Part shown: piece by piece, positions 54,921 through 64,000 of the stretch
Numbering within the stretch: position 1 is the first letter of the stretch
How the letters are laid out: every line of letters begins with the position of its first letter
Origin: an uncultured Sutterella sp.
GTDB taxonomy: Bacteria > Pseudomonadota > Gammaproteobacteria > Burkholderiales > Burkholderiaceae_F
Assembly (NCBI GenBank): GCA_902463725.1
Contig: CABQGK010000002.1
Span: 62,001-126,000, forward strand
DNA: 64,000 bases
Direction: 5' to 3'
Translations under genes and position numbers: made by a program
The notes under the pieces: generated by a model
Databases searched by the model: none
Told to the model about the DNA's origin: nothing
Seen by the model: only the letters and a program-made list of their open reading frames with translations

Positions 54921-55680
54921 AGGGGCGCTCCTTAGCACGAGCCAACTCGGCGAGCTTAATGTACTTGGCCATCGTGTAGTTGGCGTACTGATGGCAGAGC
55001 ATCCAACCGAGCGTGCCGTCCAAAAAGCCGCGCTTAAGTACATACATCTTGAAAAACGCAAGCCACGGACGCATAACCACGTCAAAGACAGGCTTGGCAC
55101 GTTTTCCCGATTCAAAGTACTTTTGCGCCCCAACCGTGGAATAGAGCACCATCTTGCGCTCGTAATGCTCCCAGTTGCGATAGGTGTAATGCTTCATGGT
55201 GCCCGAAAGCTGTGCTTGAGCAACGCTTACCACGGTCTTTTGGTGCACCAAGCCCTCGACTTTGGTTCCTGCTCGAGGCACCAATCTCAGCACGCGATCA
55301 GGTGAAAGGGGACCATGCCGAACCTCTTGGCCGGCAAAATGGTTGATCCTCGTGACCCAATAGGCTCGATCGGCAGGCTTTTTCACGATCGCTTCAATTT
55401 CACGAGAGAGCGCTGGTGTCACCCGCTCATCGGCGTCAATCATGAAAACCCAATCCTCTCGACAGGCCGCAATACCGAAGCTTTGCTGCGCACCGAAATC
55501 TCCAGTAAGCGCTCGCTGTAGCACACGCGTTTTTGGTAAGGCTTCTGCGATGGCCTTTGTATCATCCGTGCTGAAATCATCGATCACAACCACTTCGTCA
55601 GCGAAAGCGCTGCAGCTTGCAATACACGCAGCAATATTTGCTGCCTCGTTTTTTGCAAGAATCATGACGGAGCAACCCAT
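54919..55680 (-). CDS. Glycosyltransferase family 2, WaaE/KdtX-like
   Basis: A 253-residue GT-A fold enzyme with the nucleotide-sugar site VMILAKNEAANI (5-16), VVVIDDFSTDDT (about 30-41) and the metal motif MIDADERV (about 79-86). The C-terminal segment RPWLAFFKMYVLKRGFLDG is typical of LPS core beta-1,4-glucosyltransferases (WaaE/LgtF). It probably works at the cytosolic face of the inner membrane. It is 17 bases downstream of recN, so likely co-transcribed with it. Confidence 0.85.
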   Translation of the reverse strand: MGCSVMILAKNEAANIAACIASCSAFADEVVVIDDFSTDDTKAIAEALPKTRVLQRALTGDFGAQQSFGIAACREDWVFMIDADERVTPALSREIEAIVKKPADRAYWVTRINHFAGQEVRHGPLSPDRVLRLVPRAGTKVEGLVHQKTVVSVAQAQLSGTMKHYTYRNWEHYERKMVLYSTVGAQKYFESGKRAKPVFDVVMRPWLAFFKMYVLKRGFLDGTLGWMLCHQYANYTMAKYIKLAELARAKERP

Positions 55681-55697
55681 ACGTCACCCTTTTTCTC

Positions 55698-57344
55698 TCA
55701 GTGTTGTTCGAGCATTTCGTTTGCGAGCGCACGCGTCTTCTCGGTAATCGAAGCGCCAGCAAGCATACGGGCAATCTCTTCGACACGCTCAGGGCCATGA
55801 AGAACCCGCAACGTGCTGAGCGTCGTTGTCCCCGTGTAGTGCTTCTCGACGCGCCAGTGCTGGTTCCCACACGAGGCCACCTGCGGCAGATGCGTCACGC
55901 AGAGCACCTGGCGTTCTGTCCCCAAGCGCTTCAACATCCGCCCCACAACCTCGGCCACCGCTCCGCCAATACCGCTATCGACTTCGTCAAAGATGAGCGT
56001 CGGCACGGGCGCGACCTGTGCCGTAATCACCGCAATGGCCAAACTGATACGCGCAAGCTCCCCACCTGAGGCAACCTTGATGAGGGGGCGGGTCTGAACA
56101 CCAGCATGCCCAGCAATCAAAAATTCCACACGCTCCACGCCCAACTCATTTGGCGCCGTGGGCTGCAGAGCAACTTCAAAACGCGCCCCCTGCATCGCTA
56201 GCGTCTGCATCTGCTCGGTGACTTCCTGTCCTAGGCGCTCAGCAACCTCTTTGCGCGCACGGCTGAGCTGCTCAGACTCCTTGAGGTAGAGGGCTTTTAG
56301 TTGCTCGACTTCGCGCCTGAGCGCCGCTTCATCCGCAGTCTGCGTGAGCGCTTTTAGCTCCGCTCGCGACGTGTCCAGTAGCGCAGGCAACTCGTCGGGT
56401 TCACACTTAAACTTGCGCGAGAGGTCATAGTACTGACTCACTCGACGGTCGAGCTCTGCGTAGGCCTGCTCATCCATGTCATTGCGATCAAGGTAGTGCG
56501 AGATATCATGCGCGGTTTCCTCCACGAGCTCAATGGCGGAGGAAAGCGTATCGGCAATGTCAGCGAGCCGCTCGTCATAGCGCGAGAGCGAGGAGAGTTT
56601 GCCGTGCAAGCTTGAGAGCTGCACACTCGCCGCATCCTCCCCTTCGGTGAGGTTTTGTAGCGCCATATTGAGTCCCTCGGCAATCGCCACCGAGTGCGTC
56701 ATGCGCATGTGCTGCGCATTGAGCTCGTCCCATTCGTTTGCCTTGGGCATGAGCTGTTCAAGGTCATCGATAATCCACCGCAAGCGTTCGGCTTTCTCTG
56801 CGGTACGTTCCGCATTGACGGTGATTTCATCCAAACGCTTTGCTGCGCTCTGCCAAGCGCTCCAAGCACGAGAGACTGCGGCAAGCAGTTCGCCGTGTCC
56901 ACCATGATCATCTAAGAGCTTGAGCTGAAAGAGCGGCTTCAGTAGCGACTGGTGCGCATGCTGGCCATGAATATCCACCAGCATCTCACCGAGCGTTTTG
57001 AGCTGTGTGACCGTGACCGCAATGCCGTTAATCCAAGCTTTCGTGCGTCCTTTGTCATCGACCGAGCGCCTCAGCATGAGCGTATTGCCGTCCTCGAGCT
57101 GATTATCAGCGAGCCAGCGCGAGACTTCTGCGGTTGGAGAAAACTCTCCCACAATCTGCGCTCGCTCACACCCCTCGCGTACCACTCCTTCATCAGCACG
57201 GCCCCCGAGCAAAATCTCTAGCGCGTCGATCAAAATCGACTTCCCCGCACCCGTCTCCCCGGTCAAAACGGTAAAACCCCGACGCACGTCGAGGTTAAGG
57301 GCTTCAACAATCACAAAATCTCGTAGGCTTAAGCTCAAGAGCAT
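55698..57344 (-). CDS. recN: DNA repair protein RecN
   Basis: RecN is an SMC-like ATPase that acts in double-strand break repair. The 548-residue protein has Walker A GETGAGKS (29-36), a long central coiled coil (about 155-370), the signature ASGGELARISLA (about 425-436), Walker B LIFDEVDSGIGG (about 455) and VTHLPQVAS. Length is normal. No LexA-like operator was recognised upstream, but only 62 bases separate it from nadK. Confidence 0.94.
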   Translation of the reverse strand: MLLSLSLRDFVIVEALNLDVRRGFTVLTGETGAGKSILIDALEILLGGRADEGVVREGCERAQIVGEFSPTAEVSRWLADNQLEDGNTLMLRRSVDDKGRTKAWINGIAVTVTQLKTLGEMLVDIHGQHAHQSLLKPLFQLKLLDDHGGHGELLAAVSRAWSAWQSAAKRLDEITVNAERTAEKAERLRWIIDDLEQLMPKANEWDELNAQHMRMTHSVAIAEGLNMALQNLTEGEDAASVQLSSLHGKLSSLSRYDERLADIADTLSSAIELVEETAHDISHYLDRNDMDEQAYAELDRRVSQYYDLSRKFKCEPDELPALLDTSRAELKALTQTADEAALRREVEQLKALYLKESEQLSRARKEVAERLGQEVTEQMQTLAMQGARFEVALQPTAPNELGVERVEFLIAGHAGVQTRPLIKVASGGELARISLAIAVITAQVAPVPTLIFDEVDSGIGGAVAEVVGRMLKRLGTERQVLCVTHLPQVASCGNQHWRVEKHYTGTTTLSTLRVLHGPERVEEIARMLAGASITEKTRALANEMLEQH

Positions 57345-57406
57345 ATCGATGGTCTCCGCGGATGATAGCGAGGCAGGCGATCGCCCGCCCCCCTATATCC
57401 AAGCGT

Positions 57407-58309
57407 TTAATGGGCGGGCAGCGCGTCCGCCTCTTCGGTCGGCATGAAGTTCCACTTTAACTTGTGGCGTAACAACTCATAGTAATCCCAAGAGAGCGGA
57501 TGCAGTAGCACAAGGCGCTTCTTAGAGTTGCGGATAAGTAAACGGTCACCCGCCTGCACATCAAAAAATTCCTGCATATCAAAGTAAGCTACCGCATCGC
57601 GCACCTTGATGACTTCAATGTCAATGCGCACATCCGCTGGCAACACAATGGGGCGGCTTGAGAGCGTATGCGCCGCCACGGGCACAAGGCAGAGCCCAGC
57701 TAAACTCGGATGCATGATAGGGCCGCCCGCAGCTAAGTTATAGGCAGTAGAGCCCGTGGCCGAGGAGCAGATAATTCCGTCGGCGAGTTGCGCTGACATC
57801 TGCTGACCATTGACATAGATGACAAACTCCACCATGCCACCCGCGCGGCCATGCGTGATACCGATGTCGTTGACAGCGACATTACTCGCGACAACCTCCC
57901 CACCACGCACGATGTCCGCCTCAAGAAAACGGCGTTCATCTCGGGTGCACTCCCCACGCAGAATACGCGGGAGCATTTCACGCATGTCCTCCAGCACGAT
58001 GTCCGTGATAAAGCCCAAGCGCCCAGCATTGACCCCAATAATCGGCGTGGCGCTACCAGCCATATGGCGTGCCACCCCCAGCATCGAGCCGTCACCGCCG
58101 AGCACCACGGCGAGCTCAGCGCGCCGTCCGAGCTCTGCCCGACTAAAGTGCTCGTAGCATGTGCGTCCCCCTAAAAGGCGTGCGCTGTTCTCACAGAGCA
58201 GGATCTCCGCGCCTTGGTGCTCGAGAATATCAATCGCTTCCAAGAGCGGTGCAGCATCGGTTTCGGTGGGTTTAACTAGGAGAGCAACTTTCTGAAATAC
58301 GTTCGGCAT
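57407..58309 (-). CDS. nadK: NAD kinase
   Basis: NadK phosphorylates NAD to NADP in the cytosol. The 300-residue protein has the catalytic GGDG motif at 71-74, the NAGRLGFI loop, VAVNDIGITHGRAG (the conserved NE/ND site), the ADGIICSSATGSTAYNLAAGGPI diphosphate region, and PVAAHTLSSRPIV. The next gene on the strand is recN, an order often seen in proteobacteria (nadK-recN). Confidence 0.95.
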   Translation of the reverse strand: MPNVFQKVALLVKPTETDAAPLLEAIDILEHQGAEILLCENSARLLGGRTCYEHFSRAELGRRAELAVVLGGDGSMLGVARHMAGSATPIIGVNAGRLGFITDIVLEDMREMLPRILRGECTRDERRFLEADIVRGGEVVASNVAVNDIGITHGRAGGMVEFVIYVNGQQMSAQLADGIICSSATGSTAYNLAAGGPIMHPSLAGLCLVPVAAHTLSSRPIVLPADVRIDIEVIKVRDAVAYFDMQEFFDVQAGDRLLIRNSKKRLVLLHPLSWDYYELLRHKLKWNFMPTEEADALPAH

Positions 58310-58412
58310 GGAGAAACTCCGCCAGCGGCGTGTGGATTGTTCGGTGAGTGAACCCGTGCGTGTAACGCTCGGGGCGAGTCTTCAACGAGCGCGGCAATGC
58401 GCGCTCAGCTCT

Positions 58413-58436
58413 GGGGGGCATCGCCCTTTGCCCCCC
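58413..58436 (-). other. Hairpin after fabI
   Basis: GGGGGGCA pairs with TGCCCCCC around an 8-base loop in the gap after the fabI stop. There is no T-run on the minus strand, so it is a possible but weak terminator. Confidence 0.45.
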
Positions 58437-58462
58437 TCTCAAAAGAGCAGCGTGCGCGTGCG

Positions 58463-59251
58463 TTACTCTTCGATGATCGCTGCGCCCATGGCGTGGAAGC
58501 CCGCATCCACGTAGATCACATCACCCGTGATGCCGCTTGCCATATCTGAGAGCAGGAATGCGCAGGTATTGCCTACCTCTTCGATCGTGACCGTACGACC
58601 AAGCGGCGCGGCCTTCTCCATCACATGTAAGAGCTTGCTGAAGTCCTGAATGCCACTCGCAGCCAACGTACGAATCGGACCCGAGGAGACAGCATTCGCA
58701 CGAATACCGTCTTTACCCAAGCTCGAGGCGAGGTAGCGCGTACCCGCTTCTAGTGCAGCCTTGGCAATACCCATGGTGTTGTAGTTCGGCACCACACGCT
58801 CGCTCCCCAAATAGGTGAGCGTAAGCACGCTTGCAGCGCGCCCCTTCATCATCGGCAAAAAGGCCTTGGCAATCGCGGGGAAGGAGTACGCAGAGATATC
58901 AAGCGCCGTCTGGAACGCTTCGCGCGAGAGCCCTTCCAAAAAGTCGCCAGCAATCGCCTCACGCGGGGCAAAACCGATCGAGTGCACGAGTCCATCCAAC
59001 CCATCCCACTTCTCACTGAGCGAGGCAACGGCTGCCGCGATCTGCTCGTCGCTGCCTACATCCATGGGTAAAACAATGTCGCTGCCAAACTCAGCAGCCA
59101 AGGCCGCCACGCGATCCTTGTACTTTTCTGTTGCAAACGTAAAGGCGAGTTCAGCGCCCTCACGTTGACAGGCCTGAGCAATACCATAGGCAATGGAACG
59201 GTTGGAGATCACGCCCGTGATCAAAATCTTCTTACCAGAGAGGAAACCCAT
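58463..59251 (-). CDS. fabI: Enoyl-[acyl-carrier-protein] reductase (NADH)
   Basis: FabI completes each cycle of type II fatty acid elongation. The 262-residue short-chain dehydrogenase begins [14 protein letters not shown] with the NADH-binding NRSIAYGIA loop, has [11 protein letters not shown], and the catalytic Tyr...Lys in [12 protein letters not shown] (about residues 156-167). [12 protein letters not shown] follows. The GTG at 59263 is an alternative, but the ATG at 59251 matches other FabI proteins exactly. FabI is the triclosan target; no resistance change can be judged from sequence alone. Confidence 0.95.
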   Translation of the reverse strand: MGFLSGKKILITGVISNRSIAYGIAQACQREGAELAFTFATEKYKDRVAALAAEFGSDIVLPMDVGSDEQIAAAVASLSEKWDGLDGLVHSIGFAPREAIAGDFLEGLSREAFQTALDISAYSFPAIAKAFLPMMKGRAASVLTLTYLGSERVVPNYNTMGIAKAALEAGTRYLASSLGKDGIRANAVSSGPIRTLAASGIQDFSKLLHVMEKAAPLGRTVTIEEVGNTCAFLLSDMASGITGDVIYVDAGFHAMGAAIIEE

Positions 59252-59408
59252 GTCAGTTCTCACGTGAAATCAAATAAAACTAAAAACGCGACAAAACGCT
59301 TGAAGCCATCAAAAATTCGTGCGCTCAAGCGCATAGTTGACGCATTGTGCCGCATGAGCATACCGCAGCCGCACCGAGCACTGGGCGTGCATCATCCATG
59401 AGGATGAA

Positions 59409-59432
59409 GGGCAGCGCGACGAGCGCGTGCCC
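59409..59432 (-). terminator. Stem-loop just after the mltD stop
   Basis: GGGCA-GCGC pairs with GCGC-GTGCCC with one bulged G. It abuts the mltD stop codon on the minus strand. A long T-run is lacking. Confidence 0.45.
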
Positions 59433-61658
59433 CTATTTTAGAGGGATAGAAAGACTCTGTCCCACCTTCAAGCGGCTAGAACGTAAGCCACTAGCGCGTC
59501 GAATCGCCGCCACACTCGTGCCATAACGGCGCGCAATGCTTGAGAGCGTATCACCGCGGCGTACCACATAGGGGCTCGTTGCCTCGGGCATGAGGCGCTC
59601 TGTTGAGCTCGGGGCAAGCTTTGTGGAGGCCTTTTCTGTGTCGGATCGCAAGCTCACACTATCCTTAGACCAATCGGCTCCCGCGTTTAGGGGAATCTCT
59701 AGCGCCTCCCCAACACGCACACGGGTGCTACGCCCCTTGCCGTTGGCTTGCTGAATCGCTAAGACGCTCACCCCATAATGCCGAGCGATCCCGCCCATGG
59801 TCTCTCCTCGGCGGACGATGTGCGCAGCCCCTGCTGCCCCATCGTCGGCAGCACGCTTTGCCGACTTGCCCTTTGTTTTACGGTTAACCGCAGGCGTGCG
59901 TGTTTCCTGCGTATTAGGAATTTCGATTTTTTGCCCAACGTGCAAATGCGCGTTCGAGAGGCGATTGGCTCGCTGCAGCTGGCTCACCGAGGCACCCGTC
60001 TGACGGGAAATCTCCATGAGCGTATCGCCACGCTTGACCACCCAGAACTTCGGCACCTCAATGCTCTCACCCTCGGTGGGAACGCGAACGCGCTGCCCCG
60101 CTTGAATCCGTGAGGAGAGCTTAGGATTGGCAGCACGCAGTTCATCAAGCGAAATATCATAACGATTGGCGATACTCGTGAGCGATTCGCCTGAGCGAAC
60201 GCTATGCAGACGGACTTTGCCCTCTGCCTCACTAGCGGCTTTAGCAGGGGCCTCAGCCACTTGAATTGGCGTACGGGAAACATTGGGCACCGTCAGAATC
60301 AAGCGTTGCCCACGCGCCAAGCGCCCAGAGCGCAAGCGGTTCGTGCGGATAATCGACTTAGTATCAATGTGCCAACGCGCAGCAATCGAGTCGAGCGTAT
60401 CGCCTCGACGCACGCGGTACGTTACCCGTCGCCAAGTGGTTTCTGGAGTAAGCGTTAGCGACGCATCTGCAGCCGCAATCGTAATGTCCTCTTGATCCGC
60501 CCCAGCCTTCACGAGCAACGTAGAGTTCGCCATGACTTTGCGTCCGCGCGGAATCGCATTCACCTCACGCAGCTCTGCCTCCGTCATGCCAGTCTTCTTC
60601 GCCACTGAGGCAAGCGTATCGGAGGGGCCCATCACATAGGTGGTCCAATGCGAGAGCTTCTGCCCACTGTCCATCCAGCTTGCTAGATTGTCGACAAAGC
60701 TGTCAACGCGCTCTGCGGGCAGATGCATAAGGTTGTCATGCGCGGCGACGATCACTGGAAGTTTAAAGCTCGGGTTAAGCGCGCGAAACTCCCCCTCATC
60801 CATGCGGGCTAGCTGCGCGGCAATACTTGTGTCAATGTCACGCGGCTTGGTAATGGTGACAAAGTAGGGTTCATTGCCCACATCGGGCAGAGTGACGCCG
60901 TACTTTTCTGGATTTGAAACGATTAGCTTGATGGCTTCAAGCTTGGGCACGTAGTTGGCCGTCTCATTCGGCATTCTCAGACTGACATAGTCTGTGGGGG
61001 CATTTTGCGCTTGTGCACGTTTGATAGCGCGCTGCACGCTCCCTTCACCCCAGTTGTAGGCCGCGAGCGCCAAGTGCCAATCATTAAAGAGCCCGTAGAG
61101 ATACTGGAAATAGTCGAGCGCCGCACGGGTGCTCTCCAAAATATCTTTTCGCTCATCGCGCCAGCGGTTCTGTGCCAAATCATAGGTTTTGCCCGTGGCT
61201 GGCATGAACTGCCAAAGGCCGCTGGCTTTCGCCTTGGAAAGCGCTTCTGGCTGAAAGGCACTCTCCACAAAAGGCAGTAGCGCGAGTTCCGTAGGTAGCC
61301 CTCGTGCTTCCACATCCTCGATGACTTGATAGAGGTAGCGCCCTGAACGGTTGAACATGCGATCAAGATAGTCTGCGTGATCTTGAGCGTAGTACTTCAC
61401 CCACTTGTCAACGAGCGGCGAGCCCGTAGGCGGCATCTTGTAGCCACGGCGAATACGCTCCCAAACATCCGCTGGGATTGTGTCATCCGTGCTAGCGTCC
61501 GTTGTACTCGTGCGTGCCATGCTACTTTGTAGGGCCGAGCTATCCGCATCTTGGCCAATGCTTGCGGCGCGGGCTTGCGGCACCCACGGTGAAGCGCCAT
61601 GGGGTGGCGCGAGCCAAAGCCCTAGGCAAAACAGGGGAATTACGCAGACTTTTTTCAT
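59433..61658 (-). CDS. mltD: Membrane-bound lytic transglycosylase D with six LysM-like repeats
   Basis: MltD cleaves peptidoglycan glycan strands to 1,6-anhydro products. The 741-residue protein has a signal peptide (about 1-32), a lysozyme-like SLT domain (about 105-250) with the catalytic Glu132 in LLPFVESAFQPEA, then KAKASGLWQFMPATG and YNWGEGSV. Five clear LysM repeats follow at about 413-457, 484-527, 538-581, 612-656 and 696-740, each opening with V-x-x-GD/E-T/S. A fainter one lies at 340-384. E. coli MltD has two in about 450 residues, so the wall-binding part is expanded. No lipobox cysteine is obvious. Confidence 0.93.
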   Translation of the reverse strand: MKKVCVIPLFCLGLWLAPPHGASPWVPQARAASIGQDADSSALQSSMARTSTTDASTDDTIPADVWERIRRGYKMPPTGSPLVDKWVKYYAQDHADYLDRMFNRSGRYLYQVIEDVEARGLPTELALLPFVESAFQPEALSKAKASGLWQFMPATGKTYDLAQNRWRDERKDILESTRAALDYFQYLYGLFNDWHLALAAYNWGEGSVQRAIKRAQAQNAPTDYVSLRMPNETANYVPKLEAIKLIVSNPEKYGVTLPDVGNEPYFVTITKPRDIDTSIAAQLARMDEGEFRALNPSFKLPVIVAAHDNLMHLPAERVDSFVDNLASWMDSGQKLSHWTTYVMGPSDTLASVAKKTGMTEAELREVNAIPRGRKVMANSTLLVKAGADQEDITIAAADASLTLTPETTWRRVTYRVRRGDTLDSIAARWHIDTKSIIRTNRLRSGRLARGQRLILTVPNVSRTPIQVAEAPAKAASEAEGKVRLHSVRSGESLTSIANRYDISLDELRAANPKLSSRIQAGQRVRVPTEGESIEVPKFWVVKRGDTLMEISRQTGASVSQLQRANRLSNAHLHVGQKIEIPNTQETRTPAVNRKTKGKSAKRAADDGAAGAAHIVRRGETMGGIARHYGVSVLAIQQANGKGRSTRVRVGEALEIPLNAGADWSKDSVSLRSDTEKASTKLAPSSTERLMPEATSPYVVRRGDTLSSIARRYGTSVAAIRRASGLRSSRLKVGQSLSIPLK

Positions 61659-61819
61659 ACCTGGAGTGTGTTTCGTTTAGACTGCTATAGTATTGGCGAA
61701 AGAGTTCGCTTCATTGTATGACGGAATAAGACCGCCATAATACCCACTTTGTAAAACAATCCGACCGGCGTGCGACAATTTTTTGCCACAACACCGCTCG
61801 GCGGAAAACCGTTTTTGCC

Positions 61820-62569
61820 ATGTCTTCACCCTTGTCCTTCAGTCGTTTCCTCGCTAGCCCCCCAGGACAGCTACTGTGCCAGTGGGAGCGAGAACACTAT
61901 GCTCGGGAAACGGAAGATGTCTTTGGGTACGACGCGCTGCAGGTCGGCCTGCCCGACCTCGATACGCTACACAAAAACCGCATCGCCCGTCATTGGATTA
62001 CCACAAGTAGCCTCAAACACGCAGGCAATATCGGGCCAGACAGACGTTGTGTTGTCGCGCAGCCCACCGCCCTGCCGTTTGCCGCCGAGAGCTTCGACTT
62101 AGTGACACTGCCACATACACTCGATAAAACGCGCGAGCCTCAACAGGTGCTTCGTGAAGCGGCACGCGTACTCTGTCCAGAAGGGCGCTTGATCATCACA
62201 GCCTTTAATCCGCTCTCACTCTGGTGGCTACGGCAAAAGACGGTCGCCTTAGGCGCCAAACCCTATCTGCCCACACAAGTAAGCCCCATTCACCCCACGC
62301 GCCTCAAGGATTGGCTTGGGCTTTTGGGGCTACAGATTGAGCGTGGCTACTGGGGACTCTATCGCCCCGCCTGTTGCACAACGGCAGCCTTTCAACACTG
62401 GGACTGGCTTGACAAAGCGGGAGACCGCTGGGCGCCGCACTGTGCAAACTTTTACATGCTGAGCGCCGTCAAGCGCCTCCCAGGAGTGAAACTCGTGGGT
62501 CGCATCGACCCACTCAAACGGGCTGCAGGACTGATTGCCAACACATCGCGTTGCCCTACCAATACTTGA
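61820..62569 (+). CDS. Class I SAM-dependent methyltransferase
   Basis: A 249-residue cytosolic protein with a degenerate class I methyltransferase fold. [43 protein letters not shown] (about 78-118, described here in parts: motif II/III plus post-motif) is the methyltransf_11 core. The usual glycine-rich motif I is not obvious, because the N-terminal part reads as [19 protein letters not shown] similar gene sits next to rnhA in many proteobacteria, often between gloB and rnhA. The substrate is unknown. It starts in the divergent gap with mltD and is 16 bases before rnhA, so the two are probably one transcript. Confidence 0.82.
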   Translation: MSSPLSFSRFLASPPGQLLCQWEREHYARETEDVFGYDALQVGLPDLDTLHKNRIARHWITTSSLKHAGNIGPDRRCVVAQPTALPFAAESFDLVTLPHTLDKTREPQQVLREAARVLCPEGRLIITAFNPLSLWWLRQKTVALGAKPYLPTQVSPIHPTRLKDWLGLLGLQIERGYWGLYRPACCTTAAFQHWDWLDKAGDRWAPHCANFYMLSAVKRLPGVKLVGRIDPLKRAAGLIANTSRCPTNT

Positions 62570-62585
62570 TGCCAGAGGAAAACTC

Positions 62586-63062
62586 ATGACAAGTTCCACA
62601 ACGAAACGCCAAATGACCCTGGAAATTTGGACGGATGGTGCCTGTAAAGGCAACCCTGGCATTGGAGGCTGGGGGGCCTTTTTGCGATATGGACCTCACA
62701 CGAAGGAGCTCTTCGGCGGAGAAAAGAGCACGACGAATAACCGCATGGAGCTGAGTGCCGTCATCAACGCGCTCAAGTGTCTTGAGCGCCCCTGTGTTAT
62801 CCATCTACACGTTGACAGCAACTACGTCAAAGACGGCATCACCAAGTGGATTCATAGCTGGAAACGCGCTGGGTGGCGCACCGCCTCAAAGCAGCCCGTC
62901 AAAAATGACGATCTCTGGCGTGAGCTTGACGCGCTAGTGCAAAAGCACGAGATCGAATGGTTCTGGGTCAAGGGCCATGCTGGGGAGGCAGGTAACGAAA
63001 AGGCGGACGAGCTCGCCAATAAAGGCTGCATCAGTATGGGCTGGGTGCCTGACGGACAGTAA
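62586..63062 (+). CDS. rnhA: Ribonuclease HI
   Basis: RNase HI removes RNA from RNA-DNA hybrids during replication. The 158-residue protein has all catalytic carboxylates: Asp17 ([10 protein letters not shown]), Glu55 ([10 protein letters not shown]), Asp77 (HVDSNYV) and Asp141 (GNEKADELA), plus the His in VKGHAGEAG. The frame is open from 62535, but the ATG at 62586 has GAGG upstream. It lacks an N-terminal hybrid-binding domain. It follows the methyltransferase gene. Confidence 0.95.
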   Translation: MTSSTTKRQMTLEIWTDGACKGNPGIGGWGAFLRYGPHTKELFGGEKSTTNNRMELSAVINALKCLERPCVIHLHVDSNYVKDGITKWIHSWKRAGWRTASKQPVKNDDLWRELDALVQKHEIEWFWVKGHAGEAGNEKADELANKGCISMGWVPDGQ

Positions 63063-63096
63063 TATCCCCTATTTTAGGGATTACCTGATCTCACCT

Positions 63097-63124
63097 TTGC
63101 ATTTTTGAAAAATTTCTGTACAAT
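63097..63124 (+). promoter_or_regulatory. Sigma-70-type promoter of tRNA-Val
   Basis: TTGCAT (63097-63102), a 16-base spacer and TACAAT (63119-63124), 12 bases before the tRNA. Good position and near-consensus -10. Confidence 0.65.
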
Positions 63125-63136
63125 ACACAGTCTCAA

Positions 63137-63211
63137 GCGCGGTTAGCTCAGTGGTAGAGCACTGCCTTCACACGGCAGGGGTCACTGGTTCGAAACCAGT
63201 ATCGCGCACCA
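63137..63211 (+). tRNA. tRNA-Val (anticodon CAC)
   Basis: A 75-base cloverleaf. Acceptor GCGCGGT pairs with ATCGCGC (one G-T), the anticodon arm CTGCC-TTCACAC-GGCAG gives CAC, the T-loop is GTTCGAAAC, and CCA is encoded. A strong terminator follows, so it is a single-gene unit. Confidence 0.95.
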
Positions 63212-63219
63212 GAATTCTG

Positions 63220-63260
63220 AGAGCAGAGCATCACAAAAATTGAGCTCTGCTCTTTTTTTT
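63220..63260 (+). terminator. Intrinsic terminator of tRNA-Val
   Basis: AGAGCAGAGC pairs with GCTCTGCTCT around a 14-base loop and is followed by an eight-T tract. Confidence 0.92.
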
Positions 63261-63346
63261 CGTACTGACGAGCTGTGCACAAGAAGCGCACCAGAGCCAC
63301 TTTGTTTAGAATGTTGGCACTTTTCACTACGTGCGGATCCTGCGCC

Positions 63347-64000
63347 ATGCGAAGCAAACTCCTTAAGCTCCTTCAGATCCTTTGGCTTCTTATTGTGGTG
63401 GGCACTTGGCTCGGCACGCTCCTCTACCGTCTGAGCCTCGGTTCTGCGCTCGTCACCGTCGCCTGCTTCGGCGTACTCATGGGGGCGTTCACCCTACTCT
63501 GCCGCAGACCTTACTTTGGACTCTCCGCTGCCACGCTCGTGCTGCTCTTTTTCACGGGGCTCAGCAAATTCAAGGAGTTCTTCTGGAAGGAAAAGCTCTT
63601 CTTTACCGACTTTCGACTCTTTTTAGATCCGAGCAATGCGGAGACCGTGCTGCACTATCCGCTAGCACTGCTTGCGTTTGTGCTCGTCACGCTAGTACTT
63701 CTGGTAATCGGTGTTGCCACATTCCGCGCTGCACGCCCCTATCCACGGGTACGCATTCCAGCAGCCGCCATGGTGGCGCTTGGCGCCGCCCTCTGCGTTG
63801 GAGCCATTAGTGCCTACCAGCACACCTGGCTCAGCATGCTTCCCAAGGGACAAAATGTGCCTGCCAACCTTGTGATGAGCATCTCTATTTCCTATCAAAA
63901 TCCTGCCGAGAGCATCACAGCCGATTCGAGCGCCTTTGTGGAGGCCCGCAAGTCCTTACCGCCCTCAGTGGTGGCAGCGGCTGCGCAAAAGCTACCGCTC
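63347..64000 (+). CDS. Membrane protein, probable sulfatase/LTA-synthase-like, cut by the window edge
   Basis: The first 218 codons of a gene that runs off the right end. They encode an integral membrane N-terminus with four to five hydrophobic segments (for example QILWLLIVVGTWLGTLLY and PLALLAFVLVTLVLLVIG) and a periplasmic or linker segment from about residue 165. The motif KFKEFFWKEKLFFTDFRLFL (residues about 73-92) with following SNAE resembles the interhelical loop of LTA synthase-like phosphoglycerol and phosphoethanolamine transferases. The sulfatase catalytic domain would lie beyond the window, so the call is tentative. Confidence 0.6.
   Translation, partial: MRSKLLKLLQILWLLIVVGTWLGTLLYRLSLGSALVTVACFGVLMGAFTLLCRRPYFGLSAATLVLLFFTGLSKFKEFFWKEKLFFTDFRLFLDPSNAETVLHYPLALLAFVLVTLVLLVIGVATFRAARPYPRVRIPAAAMVALGAALCVGAISAYQHTWLSMLPKGQNVPANLVMSISISYQNPAESITADSSAFVEARKSLPPSVVAAAAQKLPL

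Noticed and set aside
1..64000. CRISPR arrays, insertion sequences, prophage modules
   Set aside because: No regularly spaced repeats, transposases, integrases or phage structural genes were found.

Overview
The window reads as one chromosomal segment of a Gram-negative betaproteobacterium, most likely Burkholderiales and possibly a gut, anaerobe-leaning group such as the Sutterellaceae. The genus-level guess is inference. Support comes from the gene set: a GlnRS for direct glutaminylation, LPS genes (MsbA-type flippase, heptosyltransferase, core-type glycosyltransferase), a type V autotransporter, a Dcu-type anaerobic C4-dicarboxylate carrier, an oxygen-sensitive Fe-S serine dehydratase, and a secreted FMN-binding protein next to ApbE. 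The order pepA-holC-x-valS at the left edge also fits proteobacteria. G+C is in the mid-50s by eye, with clear local dips.

Layout. 1-5.0 kb (+): end of pepA, holC, an unrecognised gene, valS and a small WYL-like protein. 5.3-12.1 kb (-): Na+/alanine symporter, argH and a 1146-residue autotransporter behind an AT-rich upstream region. 12.35-12.7 kb (+): promoter, tRNA-Pro, tRNA-Arg, tRNA-His and a terminator. 12.75-14.55 kb (-): a LysR regulator coupled to an alpha/beta-hydrolase that lacks its nucleophile serine. 15.1-17.7 kb (+): Dcu transporter and an Asp/Glu racemase with an extra N-terminal domain. 17.8-34.85 kb (-): the most notable region, a tight four-gene cassette of very large proteins: SNF2-type helicase, Eco57I/PglX-like adenine methylase, a 2278-residue DUF1998/zinc-knuckle helicase with a Vsr-like tail, and a UvrD-type helicase with a RelE-like head. 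35-38.4 kb (-): dnaE, directly upstream of the cassette on the same strand. 38.7-40.8 kb (-): apbE, an FMN-binding protein and a small Ala/Lys-rich exported protein. 41.2-53.7 kb (-): phosphoethanolamine transferase, glnS with a large insertion, a beta-hydroxyacid dehydrogenase, sbcB, rng, an EamA transporter, sdaA and msbA. 53.9-54.8 kb (+): heptosyltransferase. 54.9-61.7 kb (-): glycosyltransferase, recN, nadK, fabI and a multi-LysM MltD. 61.8-64 kb (+): methyltransferase, rnhA, tRNA-Val and the start of a membrane sulfatase-like gene.

How the parts work together. The cassette looks like an antiphage system of the DISARM/BREX/Druantia type. A methylase would mark self DNA, and three different helicases, one with a probable nuclease-like tail, would recognise and process foreign DNA. 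Its composition does not match the canonical forms I know: there is no separate DrmB, no DrmC phospholipase D, no PglZ, no BrxL and no small Dru proteins. The Dcu-racemase, sdaA, argH and apbE-FMN genes suggest amino-acid- and fumarate-linked anaerobic metabolism. The remainder is housekeeping or envelope biogenesis. No integrase, transposase, CRISPR array or prophage module was seen.
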